64,000 nucleotides of DNA from CABQCM01 sp965145485. Lineage in GTDB: Bacteria > Bacillota > Clostridia > Oscillospirales > Acutalibacteraceae. Positions 51,025 through 59,917 of the stretch are shown in pieces. The number at the start of each line of letters is the position of its first letter. Within the stretch, counting starts at the first letter, position 1. The stretch spans positions 62,001 to 126,000 of the forward strand of contig CBCTCU010000002.1 of assembly GCA_965145485.1 (NCBI GenBank), written 5' to 3'. The notes under the pieces are model-generated. The model was not told where the DNA came from. It searched no databases and saw only the letters and a program-made list of their open reading frames with translations. Made by a program: the position numbers and the translations under genes.

Positions 51025-51897
51025 CTATTGGACAACATTGACATAACTGAAAATATTGGTAAACATAATTTGGAAGATAAAAATTGCCAAAACCATAACT
51101 GCCACCAGCACAGCCGCGCCCAGAATGATCCAGCCCACCACTGAGGTCCCGCCTTTTGCGGCAAGCCAGTCGGCGGTAACGACGCCGGTCGACGCCATGG
51201 AGGATATGGTGCTGGTTACGTGCTTCTTGTAAATATAGTTGGCAAACAGGCTCATGATAATCGCATAGGCCAGTTGCACGAGGCTAAAAAGCGAGCTCAG
51301 GGCCAGGGAGCCGGATATTCTCTGCATATAATCGAGCAAAATCTGCTCGGCGGCCTGGTCGTAGTCAATAAACCAACTGGAATAGGGGTCGTTGACCGCT
51401 TGCTCCAGCTCGACAAAGTCCTTTACCATATCGAGGCTGGCCTGAAAAACCGGCGCCATAGCCAGTAGACTCAAAGCCATAAAGACAATGCCCGCAATGA
51501 GGAGAATGGCCGCCACCTTGTTCATCTTGCGGTGGAAAAACCAGCAGGGAGCGAGCAGCACGCCGCCGAAAAAGGTGGTCAAAAAGACCGGCCAGTTCCA
51601 GGAGGTTTTGCTGCGCGTCAGCTCCATTTTGCGGATTTTCTGTTTCAGCCCCGGATTGTTGCCGATAAAGGCGTCGACCTGCTCGGCGGGGACGCCGTCA
51701 ATGGTAGCCGGTACCAAATAGCCGTATCCGCCCCCCTGCTGCCCGTAACCTGGCTGCGAGCCGTAGGGGGCGTAAGGGGCGCCCGCCTGCGGATTGGGGC
51801 CGGTATTGGGCAGGGCCGTCCCACAGCGCTTGCAATAGACGTAATCCGGCTCGTTGATTGTCTGGCAGTGGGGACAGATTTTGACTTGGTTTTCCAT
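51025..51897 (-). CDS. Zinc-ribbon membrane protein
   Basis: A 290-residue protein of unknown function: an N-terminal zinc ribbon (CPHCQTIN...CKRCGT, four cysteines), a Gly/Pro/Tyr-rich linker (about 32-60), a short conserved-looking domain with VDAFIGNNPGLKQKI, then about four membrane segments. TSWNWPVFLTTFFGG before the first segment is shared in character with its neighbour (KKVAWNWAAFFFPSYW), so the two are distant paralogues. ATG 51895-51897 follows AAAGGAAG. It lies 22 bases after the neighbouring gene on the same strand. Confidence 0.8.
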   Translation of the reverse strand: MENQVKICPHCQTINEPDYVYCKRCGTALPNTGPNPQAGAPYAPYGSQPGYGQQGGGYGYLVPATIDGVPAEQVDAFIGNNPGLKQKIRKMELTRSKTSWNWPVFLTTFFGGVLLAPCWFFHRKMNKVAAILLIAGIVFMALSLLAMAPVFQASLDMVKDFVELEQAVNDPYSSWFIDYDQAAEQILLDYMQRISGSLALSSLFSLVQLAYAIIMSLFANYIYKKHVTSTISSMASTGVVTADWLAAKGGTSVVGWIILGAAVLVAVMVLAIFIFQIMFTNIFSYVNVVQ

Positions 51898-51919
51898 CAC
51901 GATCTTCCTTTCCTCTTTG

Positions 51920-52906
51920 TTATAAAAAGCTGATGAGCAGCATATACAACACGTCGAGCAGCATCATGGCCAACAGGGGACCGAATAGGTTGACCCCACG
52001 GCTGCGCAGCAGCGCGGTCTGGGCGTCCCCCTCGAAGTCCGGGGCCTGGATTTGATCGAGCTTGTGGATGCAGCGGCCTTTATAAATATAGGTGCCAAGC
52101 AGCCCAAAAAACAAACTGCTGGCCAGCGACAACAGCGCCCCGCCCAGGGTCATCAAGACAGCGCTCGGCGGGATGGAGGACAGGCTCTCCGACAGAATCG
52201 TGGCGGCCTGGTTGTAGGTGGCCGTTTCGGTGGGGACGAGGGCGTTGACCGCCGCCATGAAAGGATAGGACAACAGCCGCGAGGCGATGGAGATGCTCAT
52301 GGCAATGGCGCCGGCCCCGTAGCACTTGCGCCAAAAGAGCCAGTAACTGGGAAAGAAAAAAGCAGCCCAGTTCCATGCGACTTTTTTCTTGTTCCCGGAT
52401 TTGCGAAACCGGTCGAAGCGGGGGAGGTACCAGGGGGTATTGACCGCCACCATCGAAGCGACCTCCGACACCGGGTGGCCGTCGATGGGGGAGGTTGGGT
52501 CAACCCCGCCCAAAGGATCGACAGCCGGGGGAGCAAAAGGATTGGGCGGCGTGTCGTCCGGCGGGTTGCCGCCGCCGAAAGAATATCCGCAGTAAGGGCA
52601 AAACAGGGTGTCCGAGGTGCTCAGGCGCCCGCACTGGGGACAGGCGTGCCCCACCCGGTCGTGAGAAGGCTCGCCGCCGGGCGTCTGCTGCCCGGGTGAG
52701 GGGGAATCCGCCGGCTCCTCGGGCATATGCCACTGCCGGTCGGTTCCATGGGCGTCTTCATAGGCGCAGTGCCCGGCCAGATTCCAGCATTCACGGTGAT
52801 GCGGGGCGCCGCAGACCGGGCAAAAGACGATATCCTCGTCCTCAAAAAAGCGGGCGTGGCAAACCGGACAGGTCAAACCGTCGTATATCGATTTGATGAA
52901 AATCAC
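51920..52906 (-). CDS. RING-like/zinc-ribbon membrane protein
   Basis: A protein of about 328 residues with an N-terminal cysteine-rich region (CPVCHARFFEDED, FCPVCGAPHHRECWN, a prokaryotic RING-like pattern), a second zinc ribbon (CPQCGRLS...FCPYCGYSF), a Pro-rich linker and about four membrane segments after KKVAWNWAAFFF. Such proteins are common in Clostridia; their role is unknown. The frame is open from ATG 52969 without a ribosome-binding site; GTG 52904-52906 is a compromise and the true start is unsure. It forms a pair with the next gene. Confidence 0.75.
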   Translation of the reverse strand: MIFIKSIYDGLTCPVCHARFFEDEDIVFCPVCGAPHHRECWNLAGHCAYEDAHGTDRQWHMPEEPADSPSPGQQTPGGEPSHDRVGHACPQCGRLSTSDTLFCPYCGYSFGGGNPPDDTPPNPFAPPAVDPLGGVDPTSPIDGHPVSEVASMVAVNTPWYLPRFDRFRKSGNKKKVAWNWAAFFFPSYWLFWRKCYGAGAIAMSISIASRLLSYPFMAAVNALVPTETATYNQAATILSESLSSIPPSAVLMTLGGALLSLASSLFFGLLGTYIYKGRCIHKLDQIQAPDFEGDAQTALLRSRGVNLFGPLLAMMLLDVLYMLLISFL

Positions 52907-53123
52907 CCCTTCAGGTATGGGAGGCGCCCGAAAGCGTATCCTAAAGAATACCCCTATTTTACTGGACATTTGTTAAGAATTCAATGCTAATTTGAAAATT
53001 CCATGAATATATTTTAAGGCGGCGGCGAACACAATGTGAGCGCATCGGGCGGCCATGAGCGCGCAGCCCTCCCCCGGATGGGGACGTCCACTGGAAAAAG
53101 AGCCCTCAAACGACACATTTTGC

Positions 53124-53152
53124 TTTACAAACATTGGGCGGGAAGGTATAAT
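53124..53152 (+). promoter_or_regulatory. Predicted prfB promoter
   Basis: TTTACA (53124-53129), 17 bases, TATAAT (53147-53152), about 37 bases before the ATG. Confidence 0.75.
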
Positions 53153-53189
53153 ATATTGGATTATAGTTTATTGAGTAAGGAAGAAAATT

Positions 53190-54317
53190 ATGCTGCAATT
53201 TGAAGAACAACGGCTGCGCCTGGAGGGTTACCGGGAGGAGATCGCCGACCTTGGCGACGCGCTGGGCATCGACATGGCGACCAAGGAGATCGCCTCTCTG
53301 GAGGAGCAGTCGGCCGCCGAGGGGTTTTGGAACGACCTCGCCGCCTCGCAGAAAATCCTACAGCGCATCAGCCAGCTCAAAAGCCGGGTGGCGGATTACC
53401 GGGCGCTCCAGCAGGAGTTTGACGATGCGCTCACCTTGATCGAGCTGGCCAACGAGGAAGAGGACGAGAGCCTGCTCGACGAGGTGCGCGAGGGGGTCGA
53501 CGCGGTCATCCAGAAGGCCGACGCCATGCGTCTGACCACCCTGCTGTCGGGGGAATACGACGCGAAAAACGCCATATTGACCTTCCACGCGGGGGCAGGC
53601 GGCACCGAGGCGCAGGATTGGGCTGAGATGCTTTTTCGCATGTACAACCGCTGGGCGGAGCGCCACGGCTTTAAGGCCAAAACCCTCGATTATCTCGACG
53701 GGGAGGAGGCCGGGCTCAAAAGCGCGGTGGTTCTCGTCGAGGGGCTCAACGCTTACGGCTATCTCAAGGGCGAGGCGGGGGTCCACCGGCTGGTGCGGGT
53801 ATCCCCCTTTGACTCCAGCGGCCGCCGGCATACCTCTTTCGCATCGCTGGAGGTCATGCCCGAGATCACCGACGATATGAATGTGGAAATCCGCGATGAG
53901 GATATCAAGGTCGACACCTATCGCTCCAGCGGCGCGGGGGGCCAGCACGTCAACAAGACCGAGTCGGCAATCCGCATCACCCACCTTCCCACGGGGATTG
54001 TCGTTGCCTGTCAAAACGAGCGCAGCCAGCACCAGAACCGGGAAGTGGCCATGCGCATGCTCAAATCCAAGCTGGTCGAGATCAAGGAGAGAGAGCATCT
54101 CGAAAAGATCGAGGACATCAAGGGCGAGCAAAAGGAAATCGGCTGGGGCAGCCAGATCCGCTCCTATGTCTTTATGCCTTATACCATGGTCAAGGATCAT
54201 CGCACCGGCTTTGAGGTGGGAAATATCGGCGCTGTCATGGACGGCGACCTCGACGGGTTTATGAACGCATACCTCAAGGCGCAGAGCCGCGGCGAGCTGT
54301 CCGAGGGGATGGAATAA
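53190..54317 (+). CDS. prfB: Peptide chain release factor 2
   Basis: Recognises UAA and UGA stop codons and triggers peptide release. The 375-residue product has the stop-codon-reading SPF tripeptide (VSPFDSSGRRH, about residue 205) and the catalytic GGQ loop (SSGAGGQHVNKTESA, about 250). It is a single continuous frame from an ATG preceded by AAGGAAG, so the usual programmed +1 frameshift (in-frame UGA near codon 25) is absent. Length is normal. It has its own strong promoter. Confidence 0.96.
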   Translation: MLQFEEQRLRLEGYREEIADLGDALGIDMATKEIASLEEQSAAEGFWNDLAASQKILQRISQLKSRVADYRALQQEFDDALTLIELANEEEDESLLDEVREGVDAVIQKADAMRLTTLLSGEYDAKNAILTFHAGAGGTEAQDWAEMLFRMYNRWAERHGFKAKTLDYLDGEEAGLKSAVVLVEGLNAYGYLKGEAGVHRLVRVSPFDSSGRRHTSFASLEVMPEITDDMNVEIRDEDIKVDTYRSSGAGGQHVNKTESAIRITHLPTGIVVACQNERSQHQNREVAMRMLKSKLVEIKEREHLEKIEDIKGEQKEIGWGSQIRSYVFMPYTMVKDHRTGFEVGNIGAVMDGDLDGFMNAYLKAQSRGELSEGME

Positions 54318-54473
54318 GCCGCCCCGGCGCTGGATGGGGCACGGTGGCCGGGCAGATTGCGGGATGCCGCCGCAGCGGGAGCCGTGGCTTTCATCCGTTC
54401 TTTGGAGCGCCGGCGGGGCGCATTGGCGCGATGGGCCGGCACGATTCAATTTTTCGTAAGGGGGAAGGATCGC

Positions 54474-55235
54474 TTGGAGACGATCATCCGGGGCGTGCGT
54501 GTTCGATACGAGGATACGGGGACGGGCCAGCCGGTCGTGCTGCTGCATGGCTGGGGTTCCTCCCTCGAGGCGTACAATCTCATGACCCGCGCGTTTTCGG
54601 AGCAGTACCGCATCGTTCGCCTGGATTTTCCCGGCTTCGGCGCAAGCGACCCGCTGCCCGAGCCCTGGTCTTTGGAGGACTATCAGGACGCCACGGCGCA
54701 ATTTCTCCGGCAGCTTGGGCTCGACCACCCGGTGCTGGTGGGGCATTCCTTTGGCGGCCGGGTGATTCTGCGCATGTGCGGCAACGGGTTGATCCAGCCG
54801 GAGAAGATCATTTTGATCGACAGCGCCGGATTGCGCCCCAAGCGCACCCTGCGGGGCAGGGCGCGCACCGCCTGCTTTAAAACGGCCAAATGGTTTCTTA
54901 CCCACGGGCCGTGGAAAAAAGCGGCCGCTCCCTTGCTCGAGCGTCTTCGCAGGCATTTTGGCTCGGCCGATTACAACGCCGCGCCGCCCATCCTGCGGCA
55001 GACCCTTGTGCGGGTGGTCAACGAGGATTTGAAAGAATATCTGCCCCGCCTCTCCTGCCCGACCCTGCTGATCTGGGGGGAGAGGGACACCGCCACCCCG
55101 CTTGCCGACGCGCAGGTGATGGAGCGGCTGATCCCCGACGCCGGTCTGTGCGTCATCAAGGGGGCGGGCCACTTCTCGTTTGTGGAGCGTCCCGGCGAGG
55201 TTCACGCCATCATGGCGAGCTTTTTAAAATCATAA
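54474..55235 (+). CDS. Alpha/beta hydrolase
   Basis: A 253-residue serine hydrolase of unknown substrate: oxyanion region LLHGWGSS, nucleophile elbow VGHSFGGRV (Ser), acid in WGERDTATPLAD, and histidine in KGAGHFSFVERP, with a helical cap domain in the middle. TTG 54474 after GGGGGAAGG is chosen; the open frame upstream is not family-like. It precedes murF by 35 bases and may share its transcript. This is a common but functionally undefined neighbour. Confidence 0.9.
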   Translation: METIIRGVRVRYEDTGTGQPVVLLHGWGSSLEAYNLMTRAFSEQYRIVRLDFPGFGASDPLPEPWSLEDYQDATAQFLRQLGLDHPVLVGHSFGGRVILRMCGNGLIQPEKIILIDSAGLRPKRTLRGRARTACFKTAKWFLTHGPWKKAAAPLLERLRRHFGSADYNAAPPILRQTLVRVVNEDLKEYLPRLSCPTLLIWGERDTATPLADAQVMERLIPDAGLCVIKGAGHFSFVERPGEVHAIMASFLKS

Positions 55236-55270
55236 ATTGTCCGGGGTAAAGGTTGAAGGGAGGATGTATC

Positions 55271-56848
55271 GTGCAGCACATTATCCTGACGGCCGCCACC
55301 GTAATTTTGGCGGCGTCCGCTTTTTTCGCACTGACGACCCAGCTGCAAATGCTGCAGCAAAATTCCTATTATAACAAGCGCTATATTTCCTACCTTCGCA
55401 CCGCGCTGGGCTGGAGGACCTTCCTGGCCATCGGGTGCACCGCCGTCCTTTGCGTGTTTTTGTGGTTTCCGCTATGGCAGGGCATGTGGTTTCTGGTGCT
55501 TTCGGTGGTCTTTTCGGCCGTGCGCACCGCCGACGCCGTGTCGCGGCAGAAAAAAGCCATCAAGCGGCTGGTGGTGACCGCGCGGGTCACCCGCCTGTAC
55601 GCCACCGCCGGGATTGTGCTCGCAGCCGTGTGCATTCTGACCGCCCTGCTGCCCGCCAGCCGGGCGCTGACGATGGTGATGTGCCTGCTCTGGCTTTGTA
55701 CTCCGGCGCTGGCGATGCTGTCCAACCTCATCAACCGTCCGGTGGAACGCGGGGTGGCCCGGTATTATATCCGGGATGCCAAAAATATTCTCGCCGGCCA
55801 TAAGGGGCTTCGCATTATCGGCGTGACCGGCAGCTATGGCAAGACCAGCACCAAATACATCCTTGGGCGGATGCTGTCCGAGCGCTACAACGTCCTCATC
55901 ACGCCGGGCAGCTACAACACTCCCATGGGCGTGGTGCGCACCATACGCGAGCAGCTGACCTCGACCACCGAGGTCTTTGTCTGTGAAATGGGGGCCAAGC
56001 AGGTGGGGGATATCCGGGAGATATGCGAGATTTGTCATCCCTCCATGGGGGTGATCACCTCGATCGGCCCGCAGCATCTCAACACCTTTGGGTCTATGGA
56101 TCATATCGTCCAGACCAAATTCGAGCTGGCTGATTCAGTGCTTGGCGCGGGCGGCAAAGTTTTTGTCAATGTGGAAAATGAATTCATCCGCCAAAAGAGC
56201 CAGTCCATGCCCTGCGTGCGCTATGGCCTGCACGAGGGGGCCGATGTGTGGGCGGATGACGCCAGCTTTGACCGAAGCGGCTCCTCTTTTACCATCCACG
56301 CGGCAGGGCGCTCCATCCCGGTGCACACCCGGCTGCTGGGCGCTCACGCTGTGCTCAATATCACGGCCGCCGCCGCCGTGGCCATGGAGCTCGGGCTGAC
56401 CGACACGGAGATCAAGGTTGCCGTCTCACAACTGACCCCGGTGGCTCACCGGCTGGAGATCAAGAGCTTTGTCAACCACTCCATTTTGATCGACGACGCC
56501 TACAATTCCAATCCCGAGGGTTGCCTTGCGGCGGTGGAGGTGCTCGGTTCCTTCGAGGGGATGCGCAAGGTCATTGTCACCCCGGGCCTGGTGGAGCTGG
56601 GGGAAAAAGAGTATGAGTGCAACCACGCCCTCGGCGCTGCGGCGGCGAAGGTCTGCGATGAGATCATTCTGGTTGGCGAGCAGCGTTCGGTTCCCCTGGC
56701 CGACGGGGCCAAAAGCGCGGGCTGCCCGCCGGAAAAGCTGGTGGTGGTCAAATCCTTTGCGGAGGCTTTGGCACGCCTGAAGTCGAGCGTGACCCGCGAT
56801 ACGGTGGTGCTCATTGAAAATGACCTGCCCGACAGCTACGCCCGGTAA
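55271..56848 (+). CDS. murF: MurF-like UDP-MurNAc-tripeptide:D-Ala-D-Ala ligase with membrane N-terminus
   Basis: Adds D-Ala-D-Ala to the UDP-MurNAc-tripeptide in peptidoglycan synthesis. The 525-residue product has an unusual N-terminal extension of about 170 residues with about four membrane segments, then the Mur ligase core: P-loop GVTGSYGKTSTKYIL near 187, VCEMGAKQVGDI, ITSIGPQHLNTFGS and IDDAYNSNPEG. GTG 55271 follows AAGGGAGGATG. The ddl gene for its dipeptide substrate lies downstream. Membrane-extended MurF-like proteins occur in Clostridia; exact substrate is inferred. Confidence 0.88.
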   Translation: MQHIILTAATVILAASAFFALTTQLQMLQQNSYYNKRYISYLRTALGWRTFLAIGCTAVLCVFLWFPLWQGMWFLVLSVVFSAVRTADAVSRQKKAIKRLVVTARVTRLYATAGIVLAAVCILTALLPASRALTMVMCLLWLCTPALAMLSNLINRPVERGVARYYIRDAKNILAGHKGLRIIGVTGSYGKTSTKYILGRMLSERYNVLITPGSYNTPMGVVRTIREQLTSTTEVFVCEMGAKQVGDIREICEICHPSMGVITSIGPQHLNTFGSMDHIVQTKFELADSVLGAGGKVFVNVENEFIRQKSQSMPCVRYGLHEGADVWADDASFDRSGSSFTIHAAGRSIPVHTRLLGAHAVLNITAAAAVAMELGLTDTEIKVAVSQLTPVAHRLEIKSFVNHSILIDDAYNSNPEGCLAAVEVLGSFEGMRKVIVTPGLVELGEKEYECNHALGAAAAKVCDEIILVGEQRSVPLADGAKSAGCPPEKLVVVKSFAEALARLKSSVTRDTVVLIENDLPDSYAR

Positions 56849-57384
56849 CCGGCGGGCCCAATGCGAGGCCCGGCAGGCCGGTTTCTGGCACGGCGGGCCG
56901 CAGCTCTCGGCCGGCTGAATTTTGGCCGGCCGCAATTGGGCGCCAAGATGCCGGCCGCAAAGGGTATGGCATAAGGCTATATCCCGGCCCATGCATGCCA
57001 CTGCGGCGGAAGCAGCGACAGGCCGGTTCGGTTTCGCTGTGGCCGCTGGGTGCAGATTGTGACATCAGGCCGACCCAAGTAAATGGCCGCCAGCATCCGT
57101 TCGACGGCGTCGTGTTCATCGCAGGCGATTTGCCATGGTGGGAGCCCTCTGGCTGGATTTGTGCTTTGACGCCAAAACGCGGGAGCGGTTGGTGGATCAA
57201 GCGCCCTCTTTGGGGTGGGCTGAATGGACGTTATTGGCCGGAACGCGGGACCCAGAGCGTGCCGGCGAGCGCGTGCGGCGCACAGCGGCTGCGCTGACTG
57301 GGCCGGTTGGCTTTATATTTCGACAGAAAGGGAGCTTTTTGCGGCCGAGTGGGAAAGCTTGGCCCAAAGACAGGGGGATGCTTT
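56849..57384. other. 535-base gap between murF and ddl, no gene seen
   Basis: GC-rich, with several GGCCGG runs. Frames here are short or run antisense into murF and lack ribosome-binding sites. No terminator or clean promoter was found, so read-through from murF to ddl is possible. Confidence 0.45.
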
Positions 57385-58569
57385 ATGAAAACCAATGTCG
57401 CAGTTTTTTTCGGCGCCGCTTCGGTGGAGCATGAAATCTCGGTCATCTCGGCGGTGCAGGCCATGCACGCGTTTGACAGGGAGAAATACGAGCTGGTGCC
57501 GGTTTATATGACCAAAGACCGCCGGATGTTTACCGGCGAGGCGCTGTTTGATATGGATTCCTATCAGGATATCGACGCCATGCTGGCCGGGTGCCGGCCG
57601 GTGCTGCTGTCCTCGCGCGACGGCGTCGGGGTGCTCTATGATTTGGACGGGGGGCTGCGCCGGCGAAAGGAAGTCGCCCGTTTTGACGTTGCTTTTCCGA
57701 TTGTGCACGGCACCAACGGGGAGGATGGAAGCATCCAGGGCCTGTTTGAGATGCTGGGCGTGCCCTATGCCGGCTGCGACGTGATCTCGTCGGCGCTGGG
57801 CATGGATAAGATCCGGTTTAAACATATTCTGGCGGCTGAGGGTTTGCCTCACCTTCCCTGCGTTGCCGTGACCGCCCGCCAGTGGGCGGAGGATCCCGCC
57901 GCTGTGCGCGAGCGCATTGCCGGCGGGGTAGGCTTCCCCCTCATTGTCAAGCCGGCCAACCTGGGCTCCAGCGTGGGCATTTCCAAGGTCAATACCGGGG
58001 ATGAGCTTGACGAAGCGCTCTCCCTCGCCTCTTCCTTTGCCGAGACGCTGCTGTGCGAGCGCGCCATTGGCAAGCTGCGTGAAATCAACTGCTCGGTTCT
58101 GGGCGACCGGGAAGGCGCGCAGGCCTCGGTCTGCGAGGAGCCCTTGATGGAGGATGAGATTCTCTCCTATACCGACAAGTATATGTCGGGCGCGTCCTCC
58201 AAGGGATCGAAGGGCATGAGCTCCTTAAAACGCAAGCTCCCCGCCGATCTTCCCGCCGAAAAGGCGGAGGAGATCCGCTCGCTTTCCCTGCGGGTATTTG
58301 AAGCGCTGGGCTGCTCCGGGGTAGCGCGCATCGATTACCTGCTCGATGGGGAGGACGGCGACCGGGTGTATGTCAATGAGATCAACACCATTCCCGGTTC
58401 GCTTGCCTTTTATCTGTGGGAGGCGACCGGCATCCCGTATAAGGAGCTGCTCGACCGTCTGGTGGGTCTGGCCCTGCGCCGGGCGCGCCGGCGGAGCAAC
58501 CTGATGTTTACCTACGAGACCAATATCCTTTCCATGGGCGGATTTGGGGCGAAGGGATGTAAAAAGTAA
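57385..58569 (+). CDS. ddl: D-alanine--D-alanine ligase
   Basis: ATP-grasp enzyme making D-Ala-D-Ala for MurF. The 394-residue product begins NVAVFFGAASVEHEISVIS, has FPLIVKPANLGSSVGISK in the ATP-grasp core, REINCSVLGD, and the metal-binding YVNEINTIPGSLAFYLW. It is somewhat longer than the E. coli enzymes. ATG 57385 follows CAGGGGGATG; the longer frame from 57307 has an atypical start. I see no feature that points to a D-Ala-D-Lac (vancomycin resistance) ligase, but this was not tested. Confidence 0.94.
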   Translation: MKTNVAVFFGAASVEHEISVISAVQAMHAFDREKYELVPVYMTKDRRMFTGEALFDMDSYQDIDAMLAGCRPVLLSSRDGVGVLYDLDGGLRRRKEVARFDVAFPIVHGTNGEDGSIQGLFEMLGVPYAGCDVISSALGMDKIRFKHILAAEGLPHLPCVAVTARQWAEDPAAVRERIAGGVGFPLIVKPANLGSSVGISKVNTGDELDEALSLASSFAETLLCERAIGKLREINCSVLGDREGAQASVCEEPLMEDEILSYTDKYMSGASSKGSKGMSSLKRKLPADLPAEKAEEIRSLSLRVFEALGCSGVARIDYLLDGEDGDRVYVNEINTIPGSLAFYLWEATGIPYKELLDRLVGLALRRARRRSNLMFTYETNILSMGGFGAKGCKK

Positions 58570-58648
58570 CGGCGCCGCGCGCATTGGCACGAATTCCAGC
58601 CGGCCGGTTTTTGCCGGCGGTTTTGATAGAGCGAAAGGGGGGAGCGGC

Positions 58649-59917
58649 TTGACCAGCCTGTTGATCCGGCTATTTATCCGGGAAAAAGAAGACGTTAGCA
58701 GCGTCAAGGGAAGAAGCCGGTACGGACTGCTCGGCTCGTTAACGGGTATTGCCTGCAACCTGCTGCTGTTTCTCGCCAAGCTTCTTGCGGGCCTGGTTTC
58801 GGGGTCGGTGTCCATTATGGCCGACGCTTTTAATAATTTGTCCGACCTTGGCTCCTCGCTCGTTACCCTCATCGGCTTTAAAATGTCCTCCAAGCCGGCC
58901 GACCGGGAGCATCCCTTCGGTCACGGGCGCATCGAGTACATCACCGGCTTTATCGTGGCCATTGCCATTATTTACGTCGGTATTGAGCTGGCCCGCAGCT
59001 CGGTGGAAAAGATTTTCCATCCCGAGCCGGTCTCCTTCCATCCCTTGACGGCCGCCGTGCTGGCGGCTTCCATTCTGGTCAAGCTGTGGATGTTCTTTTT
59101 TAACCGGAAGCTGGGGTGCATCATCAACTCGGCAACCCTGCGCGCCTCCGCGATGGATTCTTTCAGCGATATGGCTTCGACCTCGGCGGTGCTGCTGGCC
59201 TTCCTGTTGTCGAATGTCCTGCCGGTCAATCTCGACCCCTACATGGGCCTGCTGGTGGCGCTGTTCATCCTATATTCGGGCGTGGGGGTGGCGCGCGATA
59301 CCCTCAACCCGCTGCTGGGGCAGCCCCCATCTCCTGAGCTGATCGATGCCGTCAGCCGCCATGTGTTGTCGTACGATGGCATTGTGGGCATCCACGACAT
59401 GGTGGTGCACGACTACGGCCCAGGCAGGCGGTTTGTCTCGGTGCATGCCGAGGTGCCGGCCAATGTGGACATTCAGACCAGCCATGATATCATCGACTGC
59501 TGCGAGCGGGACGCGGAATCCAAGCTGGGGCTGGAAATGGTCGTACATATGGATCCCATCGCCACCGACGACGCCACGGTCGCCCGCGTGCGTGCCGAGG
59601 TAACCGATACGGCGCTTTCCATTGACCCCTGCCTGTCCATTCACGATTTTCGCATGGTGGAAGGGGATACCCATACCAACCTGATTTTTGATCTGGTGGT
59701 GCCTGCCGGCTTTGCGTTGTCCGACGCCGAGTGTATCGAGCAAATTCGCCAGGGCGTGCGGGAAATTCATCCCGATTACTGCTGCGTCATTCATATTGAT
59801 AAAAATTATGTCATGCAGACCGATTGCGATCAAAATCAAGGCGGCAACAAACGGGGATTGCCCCATTCCCACGCAGAGGGGGAGGGTGATTCCCACGCCA
59901 GAAAGGACGAAAAATGA
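58649..59917 (+). CDS. Cation diffusion facilitator transporter with extended C-terminus
   Basis: Divalent-metal/proton antiporter, 422 residues, with six membrane segments (about 25-215). Site motifs are VSIMADAFNNLSDLGSS and RASAMDSFSDMASTS, plus REHPFGHGRIEYITGF. A first soluble domain follows (about 225-305), then a second domain of similar size (about 305-400), so the cytoplasmic part is longer than in FieF or YiiP. The tail is His/Asp/Glu-rich. TTG 58649 lies after AAAGGGGGG. It overlaps the galactokinase-like gene by four bases. The metal is undetermined. Confidence 0.9.
   Translation: MTSLLIRLFIREKEDVSSVKGRSRYGLLGSLTGIACNLLLFLAKLLAGLVSGSVSIMADAFNNLSDLGSSLVTLIGFKMSSKPADREHPFGHGRIEYITGFIVAIAIIYVGIELARSSVEKIFHPEPVSFHPLTAAVLAASILVKLWMFFFNRKLGCIINSATLRASAMDSFSDMASTSAVLLAFLLSNVLPVNLDPYMGLLVALFILYSGVGVARDTLNPLLGQPPSPELIDAVSRHVLSYDGIVGIHDMVVHDYGPGRRFVSVHAEVPANVDIQTSHDIIDCCERDAESKLGLEMVVHMDPIATDDATVARVRAEVTDTALSIDPCLSIHDFRMVEGDTHTNLIFDLVVPAGFALSDAECIEQIRQGVREIHPDYCCVIHIDKNYVMQTDCDQNQGGNKRGLPHSHAEGEGDSHARKDEK

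Noticed and set aside
53190..53280. Programmed frameshift in prfB
   Set aside because: No CTT-TGA context near codon 25; the frame is open from a good ribosome-binding site to the end.
53358..55205. 615-codon minus-strand frame opposite prfB and the hydrolase gene
   Set aside because: Runs antisense through two well-supported genes and an intergenic space; composition is not protein-like.
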